From NCBI GenBank assembly GCA_014896355.1, contig JADBKO010000006.1, positions 1 to 64,000 on the forward strand: DNA of 64,000 bases. Reading direction: 5' to 3'. The notes under the pieces are model-generated. The model was not told where the DNA came from, ran no database searches, and saw nothing but the letters and a program-made list of their open reading frames with translations. Of this stretch, positions 17,066 to 27,324 are shown one piece after another. The position numbers and the translations under genes were made by a program. This stretch comes from Bacillota bacterium. GTDB taxonomy: Bacteria > Bacillota > UBA5301 > Bu52. How positions within the stretch are numbered: position 1 is the first letter of the stretch; each line of letters begins with the position of its first letter.

Positions 17066-17156
17066 TATGGATGTTAATATTTTTAAGCCGAGGCCCAAAT
17101 CTGTTTCAGGTGCGGGACAAATCAGCGGCACAAACGGGCTGGCGAACCGGCACCTT

Positions 17157-19433
17157 CTAGCGGGTGCTGTCGGACGGCACCCCTGCGGCAGAAGCCTCTG
17201 CCGCCGTCGCCGCGTCCGGTGGCGGAGCACCAGCGGCCTCCGGCCCCGCGGCACCGGGGCGACGGGCTGAGGCTGCGCCGCCCTCCGCAGGGTATTCCTT
17301 CACACAGCGCTCCCAGAGGGCCTCCGCCAGTTTGCGGCTCATGCCCGGCACGGCCGCCAGCTCCTCAATGCTGGCCTGAGCCATGCGCCGCACGGAGCCG
17401 AAGCGCCTGAGGAGCTCTTTCTTGCGCTTGGGCCCGATGCCCGGCACGTCGTCCAGGAAGGACTTCACAGCCCGCTTCCCCCGCAGCCTGCGGTGATAGG
17501 TGATGGCGAAACGGTGGGCTTCGTCCCGCACCTGCTGGAGGAGATAAAGAGCCGGTGAATGGGGGGAAAGCCGCAGGGGCTGCGGCCGGTCCGGCAGGTA
17601 GATCTCCTCGAACTGTTTGGCCAGGCCCAGGACGGGCACGCGCACTCCTGCTTCCGCCATGCCGGCGAGGGCTGCGTTGAGCTGCCCGCGTCCGCCGTCG
17701 ATGAGGACCAGGTCCGGGAAGCGGGCGAAACGCGGGCGCCGCCGGGAAGCCCATGCTTCCGGCAGCTGCGGCGCAAGCCCCGGCTCAGGGCCGGACTCCG
17801 CTGCGCCCTCCCTCGGCCCCTGAGGCGCGGGGGTGTCGTCTGGCCCCGCCAGGCGGCCCTGTTCCTGCAGGAGGGCCCGTTCCTCCAGGCCATGCTGAAA
17901 CCGGCGGCGCACCACCTCTTGCATGGAGGCGAAGTCATTGGGACCCTCCACGGTCTTGATGCGGAAGCGCCGGTATTCCGCAGGCTGTGGATGCCCCCCT
18001 TCCAGCACCACCATGGAGGCTACGCTTTCCGCCCCCTGGGTATTGGAGATATCGAAGGCCTCGATGCGCACAGGCAGGCGCTCCAGCCCCAGTTCCCGCT
18101 GCAGCTCCGCCAGGCCTTCGCGGATACGCTGGGCCTCCAGGTCCCGCTGGGCAGCGATCTCCTTCAGGGTGAGGCGGGCGTTCTCCGCCACCATGGCCAT
18201 GAGATCTGCCTTTTCCCCCCGCTGGGGCACATGGAGATGCACGGCCCCGCCGCGGCGCCGGGCCAGCCATTCCTCCACCACCGCCGGAGATTCCACCGGA
18301 TACTGAAGCAGGATCTGGGGCGGCACGAACGTGGCGTCCCGGTAGTACTGTTGCACGAAGCCGCTCATGATCTCCTCAGGCGGCGTGCCATTGGCTTCCT
18401 CCACCAGGAAATGCTCGCGGCCCACGATCTTGCCGCCCCGCACAAAAAACACCTGCACGCAGGCCAGGTCCAGGCCCGTGTCCACCGCCAGCGCCACGGC
18501 ATCCCGGTCCGCCAGATCATGCGTGACGATCTTCTGCTTCTCCACCACCTGCTGCAGGGCCTGGATGCGGTCTCGCAACACCGCCGCCCGCTCGAACTGC
18601 AGATCGGCCGCTGCCTGCTCCATCTCCCGGCGCAACTCGGCGATGATCTGATCCTGGCGCCCCTCCAGGAACAGAACGACCTGGCGGATCATCTCCCCGT
18701 AGCTTTGGCGGTCGATGAGGCCGGCGCACGGCCCGGGACAGCGATGAATGTGGTACTCCAGGCACGGCCGCAGACGCGTGTTTTCGTCGATGGGCAGGCG
18801 GCAGGTGCGGACGGGAAAATACTTGCGCAGAAGGGTGATGGTCTCCCGCACGGCGCCAGCGTGGGGGAAGGGGCCAAAATAACGGGCTCCGTCCGGCTTG
18901 GCCCGCCGCACGATGGAAAGCCGCGGGAACGGCTCCTCCAGCGACACCCGCAGGTATGGGTAGTGTTTGTCATCCTTGAGCCGCACGTTGAAGCGGGGGG
19001 AGTACTCCTTGATCAGGTTGGACTCCAGGATCAAGGCTTCCACTTCGGAATCCGTGACGATGTAGTCGATACTGGCGATGTGGGCGACCATCCGCCGCGT
19101 GCGGGGTGGATGGGCGCGGCTGGACTGGAAATAGCTGCGGACCCGGTTGCGCAAAGACATGGCTTTGCCCACGTAGATGACCTCGCCGGCGGCGTTTTTC
19201 ATCAGATAAACGCCCGGCCGCGTGGGCAGGCGGGACAACTCCTCGCGCAAGGCCTGCAGCCGCCCGGGGTCCCGGGCCAGTTCCGGCACGAGCTCGGCGG
19301 GGAATTCCTCCGAGAACTCCTCGTCATCCACCGCCTGCTGCGGGGACAAGGCTTCCTCCTGCCCGCAGGGCGGCTGCTCCGCCCGTTCCCGCTGCTCCCG
19401 GGACTCCGGATCCCGCGGTACCCGCTTTCCCAT
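17157..19433 (-). CDS. uvrC: UvrABC system protein C (excinuclease subunit)
   Basis: A 758-residue UvrC that makes the 3' and 5' incisions in nucleotide excision repair. The GIY-YIG nuclease begins GVYLMKNAAGEVIYVGKA at about residue 75; the UVR motif, the RNase H-like nuclease (EAFDISNTQG and DLVLIDGGRGQL) and the helix-hairpin-helix repeats (VPGIGPKRKKELL and VPGMSRKLAEAL) are all present. It is longer than the usual 600 residues because of an acidic N-terminal extension of about 70 residues, a Pro/Gly-rich insert of about 50 residues inside the RNase H-like domain, and an Ala-rich tail. The start is ATG 19433 with GGGGG 9 nt upstream. It lies 36 nt after uvrA. Confidence 0.95.
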   Translation of the reverse strand: MGKRVPRDPESREQRERAEQPPCGQEEALSPQQAVDDEEFSEEFPAELVPELARDPGRLQALREELSRLPTRPGVYLMKNAAGEVIYVGKAMSLRNRVRSYFQSSRAHPPRTRRMVAHIASIDYIVTDSEVEALILESNLIKEYSPRFNVRLKDDKHYPYLRVSLEEPFPRLSIVRRAKPDGARYFGPFPHAGAVRETITLLRKYFPVRTCRLPIDENTRLRPCLEYHIHRCPGPCAGLIDRQSYGEMIRQVVLFLEGRQDQIIAELRREMEQAAADLQFERAAVLRDRIQALQQVVEKQKIVTHDLADRDAVALAVDTGLDLACVQVFFVRGGKIVGREHFLVEEANGTPPEEIMSGFVQQYYRDATFVPPQILLQYPVESPAVVEEWLARRRGGAVHLHVPQRGEKADLMAMVAENARLTLKEIAAQRDLEAQRIREGLAELQRELGLERLPVRIEAFDISNTQGAESVASMVVLEGGHPQPAEYRRFRIKTVEGPNDFASMQEVVRRRFQHGLEERALLQEQGRLAGPDDTPAPQGPREGAAESGPEPGLAPQLPEAWASRRRPRFARFPDLVLIDGGRGQLNAALAGMAEAGVRVPVLGLAKQFEEIYLPDRPQPLRLSPHSPALYLLQQVRDEAHRFAITYHRRLRGKRAVKSFLDDVPGIGPKRKKELLRRFGSVRRMAQASIEELAAVPGMSRKLAEALWERCVKEYPAEGGAASARRPGAAGPEAAGAPPPDAATAAEASAAGVPSDSTR

Positions 19434-19469
19434 CCCTCGTATCCCCCGCAATTTCAGCCCCTGCTGGGT

Positions 19470-22382
19470 TCAAATGCGCCCCGCCGCAGCGCCCGCCTCC
19501 GCCCGGCCCGGCAAGGGCATCCCCAACAGGGGCGCCAGGTATTGGCCGGTATACGAAGCCGGGTAGGCGGCCACCTCCTCCGGGGTGCCGGTACAGACCA
19601 CGCGGCCCCCCTGCTCGCCCCCTTCGGGCCCCAGGTCGATGATGTAGTCCGCGGTCTTGATCACATCCAAATTGTGCTCGATGACCACCACCGTGTCTCC
19701 CGCGTCCACCAGGCGGTGCAACACTTCCAGCAGCTTCTGGATGTCCGCCAGGTGCAGGCCGGTGGTCGGCTCATCGAGAATGTACAAGGTACGGCCGTCG
19801 CTGCGCCGGGAAAGCTCCGCGGCCAGCTTCACCCGCTGTGCCTCTCCGCCTGAAAGCTCCGTGGCCGGCTGGCCCAGCTTCATGTAACCCAGCCCTACAT
19901 CATACAATGTCTGCAGCTTCCGTTCAATGCGCGGCAGGGCGGAAAAGAAATCCAGGGCTTCCTCGATGCGCATGTCCAGCACGTCCGCGATGCTCTTGCC
20001 CCGGTAGCGGATTTCCAGGGTCTCCCGGCTGTAGCGGCGGCCCTGGCACACTTCACAAGGCACATACACGTCGGGGAGGAAGTGCATCTCGATCTTGATG
20101 ATGCCATCGCCCTTGCAGGCCTCGCAGCGCCCTCCCTTTACATTGAAGCTGAAGCGTCCCGGCGTGTAGCCCCGGGCCCGGGCATCCGGGGTGAGGGCAA
20201 AAACCTCCCGGATGAGGTCGAACACCCCGGTGTACGTGGCGGGATTCGAGCGGGGCGTACGGCCGATGGGTGACTGGTCGATGGCGATGACCTTGCCCAG
20301 CTGGTCCATTCCCAGGATGGCCGTGTGGGCGCCGGGGCGGGTCGCGGCGTGGTTCAGGTCATGAGCCAGGCGCTTGTACAGGATGTCATTGATAAGGCTG
20401 CTTTTGCCGGAACCGGACACGCCCGTCACACACACGAACAGCCCCAACGGAATGCGGACGTCGATGTTTTTCAGATTGTGCTCGCGAGCGCCGCGAATCT
20501 CCAGCCAGCGGCCGTTGGGCTGACGGCGCCGGGCGGGGACCTCGATGCGGCGCTTGCCGCTGAGGAACTGGCCCGTGATGGATTCCGGGCAATTCATCAC
20601 GTCCTGCAGAGTCCCCGCCACCACCACCTGCCCGCCGTGGGCGCCGGCTCCCGGGCCGATATCCACGATGTAATCCGCAGAGCGGATGGTGTCTTCGTCG
20701 TGCTCCACCACGATGACGGTGTTGCCGAGGTCCCGCAGATGCTCCAGAGTGGCCAGCAGGCGGTGGTTATCCCGCTGGTGCAGGCCGATGCTGGGTTCAT
20801 CCAGGATGTAGAGGACCCCCACCAGGCCGGAGCCGATCTGCGTGGCCAGCCGGATGCGCTGCGCCTCCCCGCCGGAAAGGGAGCCGGCGGCGCGGTCCAG
20901 GGTCAGGTAGCCCAGGCCCACGTCCTCCAGGAAGCGCAGGCGGGCCCGGATTTCCTTCAGGATTTGGTGGGCAATCCACTGTTCCCGCTCGCTGAGGGTC
21001 AGGCCTGCGAAAAACCTGCCTGCCTCCGCCACCGACATGCGGGTCACGTCCACAATGGATTTCTCCCCCACGGTGACGGCCAGGCTTTCGGGCCGCAGCC
21101 GGGCGCCGTGGCAGGCCGGGCAGGGGTGGGAGCTCATGAACGCTTCGATCTCCTCCTGCACGAACTCCGACTGGGACTCGCTCATGCGCCGCTGCAAATA
21201 GGGGATCAGGCCTTCAAAGGGCACCTCAAAGGTGCGCCGCCGCCCTTCCCGGTTCTCATAGTCAAAGCTCACCGTCTCGGTGCCGGAGCCGTACAGCAGC
21301 ACCTGACGGGCTTCCGGGCTTAGCTCCCGCAGGGGCCGGTTGGGGTCCACGTGCCAGCGGCGCATAAACCCCTGCAACATGCCCTGGTACCATTGGCTTT
21401 GGCTACCCCGCCAGGGTACGATGCCCCCTTCGTTGATGGAAAGGCTGTCGTCCAGGATCAGCTCCGGGTCGAACTCCCGCTTCTCCCCCAGGCCCGTACA
21501 CTCCGGACAGGCACCGAAAGGACTGTTGAAGGAAAACATGCGGGGGCTCAGCTCCTCGAAGCTGATGCCGCACTCCGGGCAGGCCAGTTTCTCACTGAAC
21601 AGCATCTCATGGCCATCCTCTTTGTCGGCCGCGCCGCCTGCGGCAGGAGAAGCATCGGGCGATGGCAGCACCTGGACAATGACCAATCCCTGGCCGATCT
21701 TGAGGGCGGTCTCCAGGGAATCCGCCAGCCGGGTGGCGATACCCGGCCGCAGGATCAGCCTGTCCACCACCACTTCAAGGTCATGCTTGCGCTTTTTGTC
21801 CAAAAGGATCTCTTCCGACAGGTCGCGCACCTCCCCATCGACCCGCACCCGCACAAAGCCATCCCGGCGGATCTGCTCCAAGACCTTGCGGTATTCCCCC
21901 TTGCGGCCCCGCGCCACCGGTCCCAAAATCTGCAGGCGGGTCCGCTCCGGCAGCGCCAGCACTTGGTCCACAATCTGCTGCACAGTCTGGGAGGCGATGG
22001 GCCTGCCGCACTGGGGGCAATGGGGATGCCCTACGCGGGCATACAGCAGCCGCAAATAATCGTAGATCTCGGTGACCGTGCCCACGGTGGAGCGTGGATT
22101 GCGGTGGGTGGTCTTCTGATCGATGGAGATGGCCGGAGAAAGGCCGGAGATGAAGTCCACGTCCGGTTTGTCCATCTGGCCCAGGAACTGCCGGGCATAG
22201 GCCGACAGAGATTCCACGTAGCGGCGCTGCCCCTCAGCGTACAGGGTATCGAACGCCAGCGAGGACTTGCCCGAGCCGCTCAAGCCCGTGAAAACCACCA
22301 ACTTGTCACGGGGGATCTCCAGGGAGATGTTCTTCAGATTATGTTGCCTGGCCCCTTGAATGACGATTTTGTCCTTGCTCAA
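19470..22382 (-). CDS. uvrA: UvrABC system protein A (damage-sensing ATPase)
   Basis: A 970-residue UvrA of normal length with two ABC ATPase halves. The first Walker A is [14 protein letters not shown] and the second [13 protein letters not shown]; the signatures [12 protein letters not shown] and [12 protein letters not shown] precede two Walker B/D-loop segments ([14 protein letters not shown] and [14 protein letters not shown]). Zinc-binding [16 protein letters not shown] and CEACKGDG modules are intact. It starts at TTG 22382 with AAGGAG 10 nt upstream and overlaps the uvrB end by 44 nt. The order uvrB-uvrA-uvrC forms one operon. Confidence 0.97.
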   Translation of the reverse strand: MSKDKIVIQGARQHNLKNISLEIPRDKLVVFTGLSGSGKSSLAFDTLYAEGQRRYVESLSAYARQFLGQMDKPDVDFISGLSPAISIDQKTTHRNPRSTVGTVTEIYDYLRLLYARVGHPHCPQCGRPIASQTVQQIVDQVLALPERTRLQILGPVARGRKGEYRKVLEQIRRDGFVRVRVDGEVRDLSEEILLDKKRKHDLEVVVDRLILRPGIATRLADSLETALKIGQGLVIVQVLPSPDASPAAGGAADKEDGHEMLFSEKLACPECGISFEELSPRMFSFNSPFGACPECTGLGEKREFDPELILDDSLSINEGGIVPWRGSQSQWYQGMLQGFMRRWHVDPNRPLRELSPEARQVLLYGSGTETVSFDYENREGRRRTFEVPFEGLIPYLQRRMSESQSEFVQEEIEAFMSSHPCPACHGARLRPESLAVTVGEKSIVDVTRMSVAEAGRFFAGLTLSEREQWIAHQILKEIRARLRFLEDVGLGYLTLDRAAGSLSGGEAQRIRLATQIGSGLVGVLYILDEPSIGLHQRDNHRLLATLEHLRDLGNTVIVVEHDEDTIRSADYIVDIGPGAGAHGGQVVVAGTLQDVMNCPESITGQFLSGKRRIEVPARRRQPNGRWLEIRGAREHNLKNIDVRIPLGLFVCVTGVSGSGKSSLINDILYKRLAHDLNHAATRPGAHTAILGMDQLGKVIAIDQSPIGRTPRSNPATYTGVFDLIREVFALTPDARARGYTPGRFSFNVKGGRCEACKGDGIIKIEMHFLPDVYVPCEVCQGRRYSRETLEIRYRGKSIADVLDMRIEEALDFFSALPRIERKLQTLYDVGLGYMKLGQPATELSGGEAQRVKLAAELSRRSDGRTLYILDEPTTGLHLADIQKLLEVLHRLVDAGDTVVVIEHNLDVIKTADYIIDLGPEGGEQGGRVVCTGTPEEVAAYPASYTGQYLAPLLGMPLPGRAEAGAAAGRI

Positions 22383-24531
22383 GCCGCACTGACTCCTTCC
22401 GTTCCGGAAGCTCCGCCCCTTCCTTGACGAGCAAAAGCTCCCTCCGCAAGGCCATGATCTCGTCGCGGACCTTGGCCGCCTCTTCGAACTGCAGGTCCCG
22501 GGCCAGGGCGTGCATGACCTTCTCCCGTTCCTTGATGTAGCGGGCCAATTCCAGCGGGCTCATGCGCTCCAGCCGCTGGCGCAGGCGGGCTGCCTCCTCC
22601 GGGCCTCCAAGCCCGGCCGGTACGCCGCCCATCCCATCCAGGCCGGGGCTGAGGGCAGAGACTGCGGCGCCGGCGCCCCCTGCTGCCACGCCTGCACCGG
22701 CGGCGCGGACATCGTACGCTCCCGCTCCTTCCGCCACGGCTTCCACGTGGATGCTGTCGCGGATGGCCTTCTGCACCGTCTCCGGCGTGATGCCGTGCTC
22801 CCGGTTGTACGCCATCTGGATGGCCCGGCGGCGATTGGTTTCCTCGATGGCCTGCCGCATGGAATCCGTGATGGTGTCCGCATACATGATCACGGTTCCG
22901 TGTACATTGCGGGCAGCCCTGCCGATGGTCTGGATCAGCGAGGTGGTGGAGCGCAGAAACCCCTCCTTGTCGGCATCGAGGATGGCCACCAGCGAGACCT
23001 CGGGCAGATCCAGCCCTTCCCGGAGCAGATTGATCCCCACCAGCACGTCGAATTCGCCCAGGCGCAGCCCGCGCAGGATGTCCACCCGCTCCAGGGCTTC
23101 GATCTCCGAATGCAGATAGCGCACGCGCACGCCGACTTCAGCCAGGTACTCCGTGAGATCCTCGGCCATCTTCTTGGTCAGAGTGGTCACCAGCACCCGC
23201 TCGTGCGCCTCCACCCGGCGCCGGATCTCATGCAGCAAATCGTCCACCTGGCCCTTGACCGGGCGCACCAGGACCTCAGGATCCACCAGCCCGGTGGGGC
23301 GGATGATCTGTTCCACCACCTGCTGGCTCTTGCGCATCTCATAGGGCCCGGGAGTGGCAGAGAAAAAGATGACCTGGTGCAGGTGCTGCTCAAACTCATC
23401 AAAGCGCAGCGGCCGGTTGTCCAGGGCTGAGGGCAGGCGGAAGCCATATTCCACCAGGACTTCCTTACGGGAACGGTCGCCTGCATACATTCCCCCCACC
23501 TGGGGGATGGTCTGGTGCGACTCGTCAATCAGCATGAGGAAATCCGGCGGGAAATAGTCCAGCAGGGTGGCGGGAGGCTCCCCCGGCTGGCGCCCGGAAA
23601 GATGCCGCGAGTAGTTCTCGATGCCCTGGCAATAGCCGATCTCCGCCAGCATCTCCAGGTCGTAGCGGGTCCGCTGTTCCAGGCGCTGGGCAGCCAACAG
23701 GTCGCCCTTGGCCCGCAGCTCCGCCAGGCGCTGCTCCAGCTCCTGCTCGATGGACTGCAACGCCGCCTTGCGCTTGTCCTCGGTGGTGACGTAGTGGCTG
23801 GCCGGATAGATCTTCACTTCCTCCGGCTGGCCCACGATCTCGCCGGTGACGGGGTCCAACTCCTGGATGCGCTCGATCTCATCGCCGAAAAACTCAATGC
23901 GCAACACATTCTCGCCGTAAGCCGGCACGATCTCCAGCACATCCCCCCGCACGCGGAAGGTGCCGCGGCTGAAGCCGTAGTCGTTGCGGACGTACTGGAT
24001 GCCCACCAGGCGCCTGAGAATACGGTCCCGGTCCCGGACATCGCCGGGCTTCAGGGACAGCGTGAGGCCCACATAGTCCTCGGGCGCCCCCAGGCCGTAG
24101 ATGCACGAGACACTGGCAACAATCAGCACGTCCCGGCGCTCGAACAGGGAGCTGGTGGCGGCGTGGCGCAGCCGGTCGATCTCGTCGTTGATGGAGGCGT
24201 CCTTCTCGATGTAGGTGTCTGTGGTGGGCACGTACGCCTCGGGCTGATAATAGTCGTAGTAACTGATAAAATAGTGCACCGCGTTATGCGGGAAAAACTC
24301 CTTGAATTCGCTGTACAGCTGGGCGGCCAGGGTTTTGTTGTGGGCCAGCACCAGGGTCGGCTTTTGCACCGCCTGGATGATATTGGCCATGGTGAAGGTC
24401 TTGCCTGTGCCCGTGGCGCCCAGGAGAGTCTGAAAACGCAGGCCCCGCCGCAGCCCGTCCACCAGCCGCGCGATGGCTTGCGGCTGGTCGCCGGTGGGCT
24501 CATACGGGGCCACCAGTTGAAACGAAGGCAT
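22339..24531 (-). CDS. uvrB: UvrABC system protein B (helicase-like damage verifier)
   Basis: A 730-residue UvrB. It has [20 protein letters not shown] at the N-terminus, Walker [14 protein letters not shown], the beta-hairpin region [12 protein letters not shown], helicase motif VI (QTIGRAARN) and a C-terminal UVR motif ([16 protein letters not shown]) for UvrC. A Gly/Ala-rich linker of about 45 residues before the UVR motif is longer than usual. The start is ATG 24531; the open frame continues to 24756 through the promoter and is not coding there. Expression is probably SOS-controlled, see the LexA-type box at 24602-24615. Confidence 0.97.
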   Translation of the reverse strand: MPSFQLVAPYEPTGDQPQAIARLVDGLRRGLRFQTLLGATGTGKTFTMANIIQAVQKPTLVLAHNKTLAAQLYSEFKEFFPHNAVHYFISYYDYYQPEAYVPTTDTYIEKDASINDEIDRLRHAATSSLFERRDVLIVASVSCIYGLGAPEDYVGLTLSLKPGDVRDRDRILRRLVGIQYVRNDYGFSRGTFRVRGDVLEIVPAYGENVLRIEFFGDEIERIQELDPVTGEIVGQPEEVKIYPASHYVTTEDKRKAALQSIEQELEQRLAELRAKGDLLAAQRLEQRTRYDLEMLAEIGYCQGIENYSRHLSGRQPGEPPATLLDYFPPDFLMLIDESHQTIPQVGGMYAGDRSRKEVLVEYGFRLPSALDNRPLRFDEFEQHLHQVIFFSATPGPYEMRKSQQVVEQIIRPTGLVDPEVLVRPVKGQVDDLLHEIRRRVEAHERVLVTTLTKKMAEDLTEYLAEVGVRVRYLHSEIEALERVDILRGLRLGEFDVLVGINLLREGLDLPEVSLVAILDADKEGFLRSTTSLIQTIGRAARNVHGTVIMYADTITDSMRQAIEETNRRRAIQMAYNREHGITPETVQKAIRDSIHVEAVAEGAGAYDVRAAGAGVAAGGAGAAVSALSPGLDGMGGVPAGLGGPEEAARLRQRLERMSPLELARYIKEREKVMHALARDLQFEEAAKVRDEIMALRRELLLVKEGAELPERKESVRLEQGQNRHSRGQAT

Positions 24532-24579
24532 AGCCGTACCTCTCCCTCGGCGCAACACGCCAGCGGTAAATCCGCATCT

Positions 24580-24615
24580 ATTATAGCATAGGCGCCGGGA
24601 AAAACATACGTTCGC
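24580..24615 (-). promoter_or_regulatory. uvrBAC promoter with LexA (SOS) box
   Basis: A perfect -10 TATAAT lies at 24585-24580 on the minus strand. Upstream, 24615-24602 reads CGAACGTATGTTTT, matching the Gram-positive LexA consensus CGAACRNRYGTTYC at every specified position but the last. The box covers where the -35 would be, so LexA would block polymerase directly. No good TTGACA is present; a weak -35 is normal for SOS promoters. The box touches the stop codon of the yibQ-like gene. Confidence 0.78.
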
Positions 24616-24616
24616 T

Positions 24617-25705
24617 TTACTTTCCTGCGCGGGGCGCACGGCCCGGGAGCGGGGAAGCCGGATGGCGCAGAGTGTGCAGCCAGGCCCGGTAGCGCGTCCA
24701 GGCCGCCGCGTCTGCGGCCACCTGGGACACCGGGACCAGCCGGATGCCCTCCGCAACCAGCCTGGGAAGTGTGTTCTGCAGGGCCCGCAGGGTGTCCGGG
24801 CGCAGATGCCCGATCCCTACGGCGACACCCCAGCGGCGGGCGGACACCGCCAGCTCCTGCAGCCTGCGCTCTACAGCGGCCACGCCGGGCTGGCTGTCCA
24901 GGAAGCCTTGATTGATGACGCAGGGGACGCCGTAACGCCAGGCCGTGTCGGCAGCCACGGAAAACGGAGTGGTGCGGGAATCCAAGAAGAACAGGCCTCT
25001 GCCCGCAAAGACGGAGAAGAACCGCTCCATGACCGCCCGATTGGCAGTGGCCAGGGACCCCATGTGGTTGTTGGCTCCCACGGCCATGGGGATCTCCTTC
25101 TGCGCAGCGTCCAGAAGGGCGGCGATCTGTCGAACGCCGCTGGCCAGCGTCACCCCGGCCCCACCCATGGGCCGGCCGTCCGCAGGCTGCATGGGGATGT
25201 GTAGGATCACCTGCCAGCCGTGGGCCTGCCCCAGGCGAGCCTGGAGGGCGCTTTCCGGCAACCCGGGCAACACCGACATGGTGAGGGGATACGGGAGGTC
25301 TAAGAAACCGGCAGCCTCCGGACGGGGATAGCCCCAGTCATCAATGATGATGGCCAGGCGCGGCTGCCGGGCCGGCGGTGGCCCGGGGAATCCCGTGCCG
25401 GGAGCCGCCGGCTCCGGGGCGGAAGGCGGCTGCGGCGCAGCTGGAAGGCCTGTAGGCGCCGGCGGGCGCTGGCCCGGTTGCACGCCGGCCGCCGGGCTGG
25501 TCTGGACAGCGTCCACCCGGACCCGGTGCGACAAGGCCGGTTCCGCAGGCCCGGGGTTGGAGGTCCGGAGCCAGGCCGCGTCGCTCGACACCCGGCCGTC
25601 CTCCGCCAGACCCCGGGCATAAGCCCACAACGCAACCCCGGTCACGGAAACCCAAGCAACGAGCGCGATGCCGGCACAAACTGCCGTGGCGACCTCACGC
25701 CGCAT
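24617..25705 (-). CDS. Divergent polysaccharide deacetylase family protein (YibQ-like)
   Basis: A 362-residue protein with an N-terminal membrane anchor or signal ([19 protein letters not shown]), a proline-rich linker to about residue 120 and a PF04748 domain. Family motifs are [47 protein letters not shown] and [14 protein letters not shown], which contain the metal-binding Asp/His residues. It should act on cell-wall or other extracytoplasmic polysaccharide. The ATG at 25705 lies inside the ctpA stop region (11-nt overlap), indicating coupling. In E. coli yibQ follows envC; here ctpA intervenes. Confidence 0.87.
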   Translation of the reverse strand: MRREVATAVCAGIALVAWVSVTGVALWAYARGLAEDGRVSSDAAWLRTSNPGPAEPALSHRVRVDAVQTSPAAGVQPGQRPPAPTGLPAAPQPPSAPEPAAPGTGFPGPPPARQPRLAIIIDDWGYPRPEAAGFLDLPYPLTMSVLPGLPESALQARLGQAHGWQVILHIPMQPADGRPMGGAGVTLASGVRQIAALLDAAQKEIPMAVGANNHMGSLATANRAVMERFFSVFAGRGLFFLDSRTTPFSVAADTAWRYGVPCVINQGFLDSQPGVAAVERRLQELAVSARRWGVAVGIGHLRPDTLRALQNTLPRLVAEGIRLVPVSQVAADAAAWTRYRAWLHTLRHPASPLPGRAPRAGK

Positions 25706-27185
25706 GGTCCCCCCAGCCCGCCGCCACATCCTTCTGACCGGCCCAGGACCCGATCCAGGCCACCTGCTTATGGGCCAGCTTCGCCTTCAGGATCTCCAGG
25801 GCCTTGTCGAGCTGGGGATCAGGCTGCTGCGTGCCCGCCCCGGGCTGCGCCGGAGCCGCCGGGGTCTGTCCCGGGGTGCCGGGCTGAGCCGGAGCCTGGC
25901 CTTGAGCCGGGGACTGCGCCGGAGGCTGCCCGGCCCCCTTCTGCTCCGTGCCCGTCCCGCCCTTGGGGCCTGCCGTCTGCCCGCCCTTGCCGGACGGTGC
26001 GCCCTGGCCTGCCTGGGCGGTGGAGCCGCTCTGCAGGCTTCGCAGCTCCTGCTCCATCTCCCGGTCGCCGGGGTTGTAGACGACCACATCGGGCTGGACG
26101 CCCACCTTGTGGATGGAGTGGCCCCCCGCCGTGAGGTAGCGTTGGGTGGTGACGGCCACGGCGCCGCCGTTCCCCAGCGTGAACACCGTCTGCACCAGGC
26201 CTTTGCCGAAGGTGCGGGTTCCCACCAGCGTGGCCCTGCCGGTGTCCTTCAAAGCGCCGGAGACGATCTCCGATGCGCTGGCGCTGCCCATGTTCACCAG
26301 GACCACCATGGGATAATCGGGATGGGTGCCGCTGCCGGAAGCGTAGATGGCCTGTTTCTTGCCATCCCGGCCTACGATGTACATGATGGGGCCCCGGCGG
26401 ATGAAATCATTGGCGATCTGAATGGCTGCCGGCAAATAGCCGCCGGGGTTGAACCGCAGATCGAGAATCAGCCCCTTCATGCCCTGGCTCTCCAGGTTCC
26501 GCAGGGCTTTCTCCATCTCCTCAGGGCTGGTTTCGCCGAAGAGGTCCAGCTTGATATAGCCGATGCGGCCGGCCATGAGCTTGCTTTCCACGCTGGGCGG
26601 CTGAATGATCTCCCGCACCATGCGCACACGGATGAGAGCCTTCACTCCCGGCCGCTCGAGCTCCAACTCCACCGCCTTGCCCGCCGGCCCTCGCATGAGG
26701 CTCACCGCTTCGTCCACGCTCATGTTCGCCGTGGAACGGCCGTCTACAGCCCGGATCTTGTCACCGGCCTTGACGCCGGCGCGGTCCGCCGGAGTGCCAC
26801 GGATGGGTGCCACCACCGTGATGGCATCCCCCTGCATGCCCACGTACAGGCCAATCCCCCCGTACGCCTTCCCGGTCTCGATCTGCATGTTCTCATAGGC
26901 CGCCGGGCTCATATAGCGGGTGTAAGGGTCATCCGGCAGGGTCTTGCGCAGCATGCCGTTAATGGTCCCGGCATGTACGTAATTGTTGGCCAGAACCAGC
27001 AGGCTCACGGGATCCACGTATTGCGATTTCACCAGCGTCATGACTTCCAGCGCGCTGGCCAGGCTCTCCCCCGTGCTGCTGTCGGCATGGCCGGGCCGTG
27101 AGGCCGCGGCCAGAAACCCCACAGCCACCACGGTGGCCAAGACCAGCACCACGGCCCAGATGCGCCGGTTCGAGCTCCTGTTCAT
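25695..27185 (-). CDS. S41-family C-terminal processing peptidase (CtpA/CtpB-like)
   Basis: A 496-residue exported protease. A membrane-anchor signal (IWAVVLVLATVVAVGFLAAA) is followed by a PDZ domain (GIGLYVGMQGDAITVVAPIR) and the S41 core with the LRFNPGG, GSASASEI (catalytic Ser) and TFGKGLVQ (catalytic Lys) motifs. The last 120 residues are a Pro/Gln/Gly-rich low-complexity tail ending in a short helix. The start is ATG 27185 with AAGGAAGG 11 nt upstream. In ftsEX operons such proteases often regulate peptidoglycan hydrolases; here it directly follows an EnvC-type gene. Confidence 0.93.
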   Translation of the reverse strand: MNRSSNRRIWAVVLVLATVVAVGFLAAASRPGHADSSTGESLASALEVMTLVKSQYVDPVSLLVLANNYVHAGTINGMLRKTLPDDPYTRYMSPAAYENMQIETGKAYGGIGLYVGMQGDAITVVAPIRGTPADRAGVKAGDKIRAVDGRSTANMSVDEAVSLMRGPAGKAVELELERPGVKALIRVRMVREIIQPPSVESKLMAGRIGYIKLDLFGETSPEEMEKALRNLESQGMKGLILDLRFNPGGYLPAAIQIANDFIRRGPIMYIVGRDGKKQAIYASGSGTHPDYPMVVLVNMGSASASEIVSGALKDTGRATLVGTRTFGKGLVQTVFTLGNGGAVAVTTQRYLTAGGHSIHKVGVQPDVVVYNPGDREMEQELRSLQSGSTAQAGQGAPSGKGGQTAGPKGGTGTEQKGAGQPPAQSPAQGQAPAQPGTPGQTPAAPAQPGAGTQQPDPQLDKALEILKAKLAHKQVAWIGSWAGQKDVAAGWGDHAA

Positions 27186-27324
27186 CCAGGCATCAACCTT
27201 CCTTCCCCGCCCCACTGTTCAAACCTATGCCGGCAATGGTCCCGTATACCCGGGCTGCGCCTGCAGGTTTTCCGGGGGCTGCGGCACAGGCCCGCGGCGC
27301 AGGGGGGCGGCGGCATCGGTTGCC

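Larger units (their letters stand above)
16793..17156 (-). other. 364-bp leader and promoter region of the yvl-like operon
   Basis: The stretch from the DUF2089 start to the uvrC stop carries a sigma-A promoter (17036-17065) and the competing hairpins next to the ribosome site (16809-16847). The 180 bases between are GC-rich and have no ORF I believe. Transcripts from the promoter would have a leader of about 230 nt. Confidence 0.6.

Noticed and set aside
17559-19853. A 764-codon plus-strand open frame opposite uvrC and the end of uvrA.
   Set aside because: Antisense to two unmistakable genes and without recognisable motifs or start signals.
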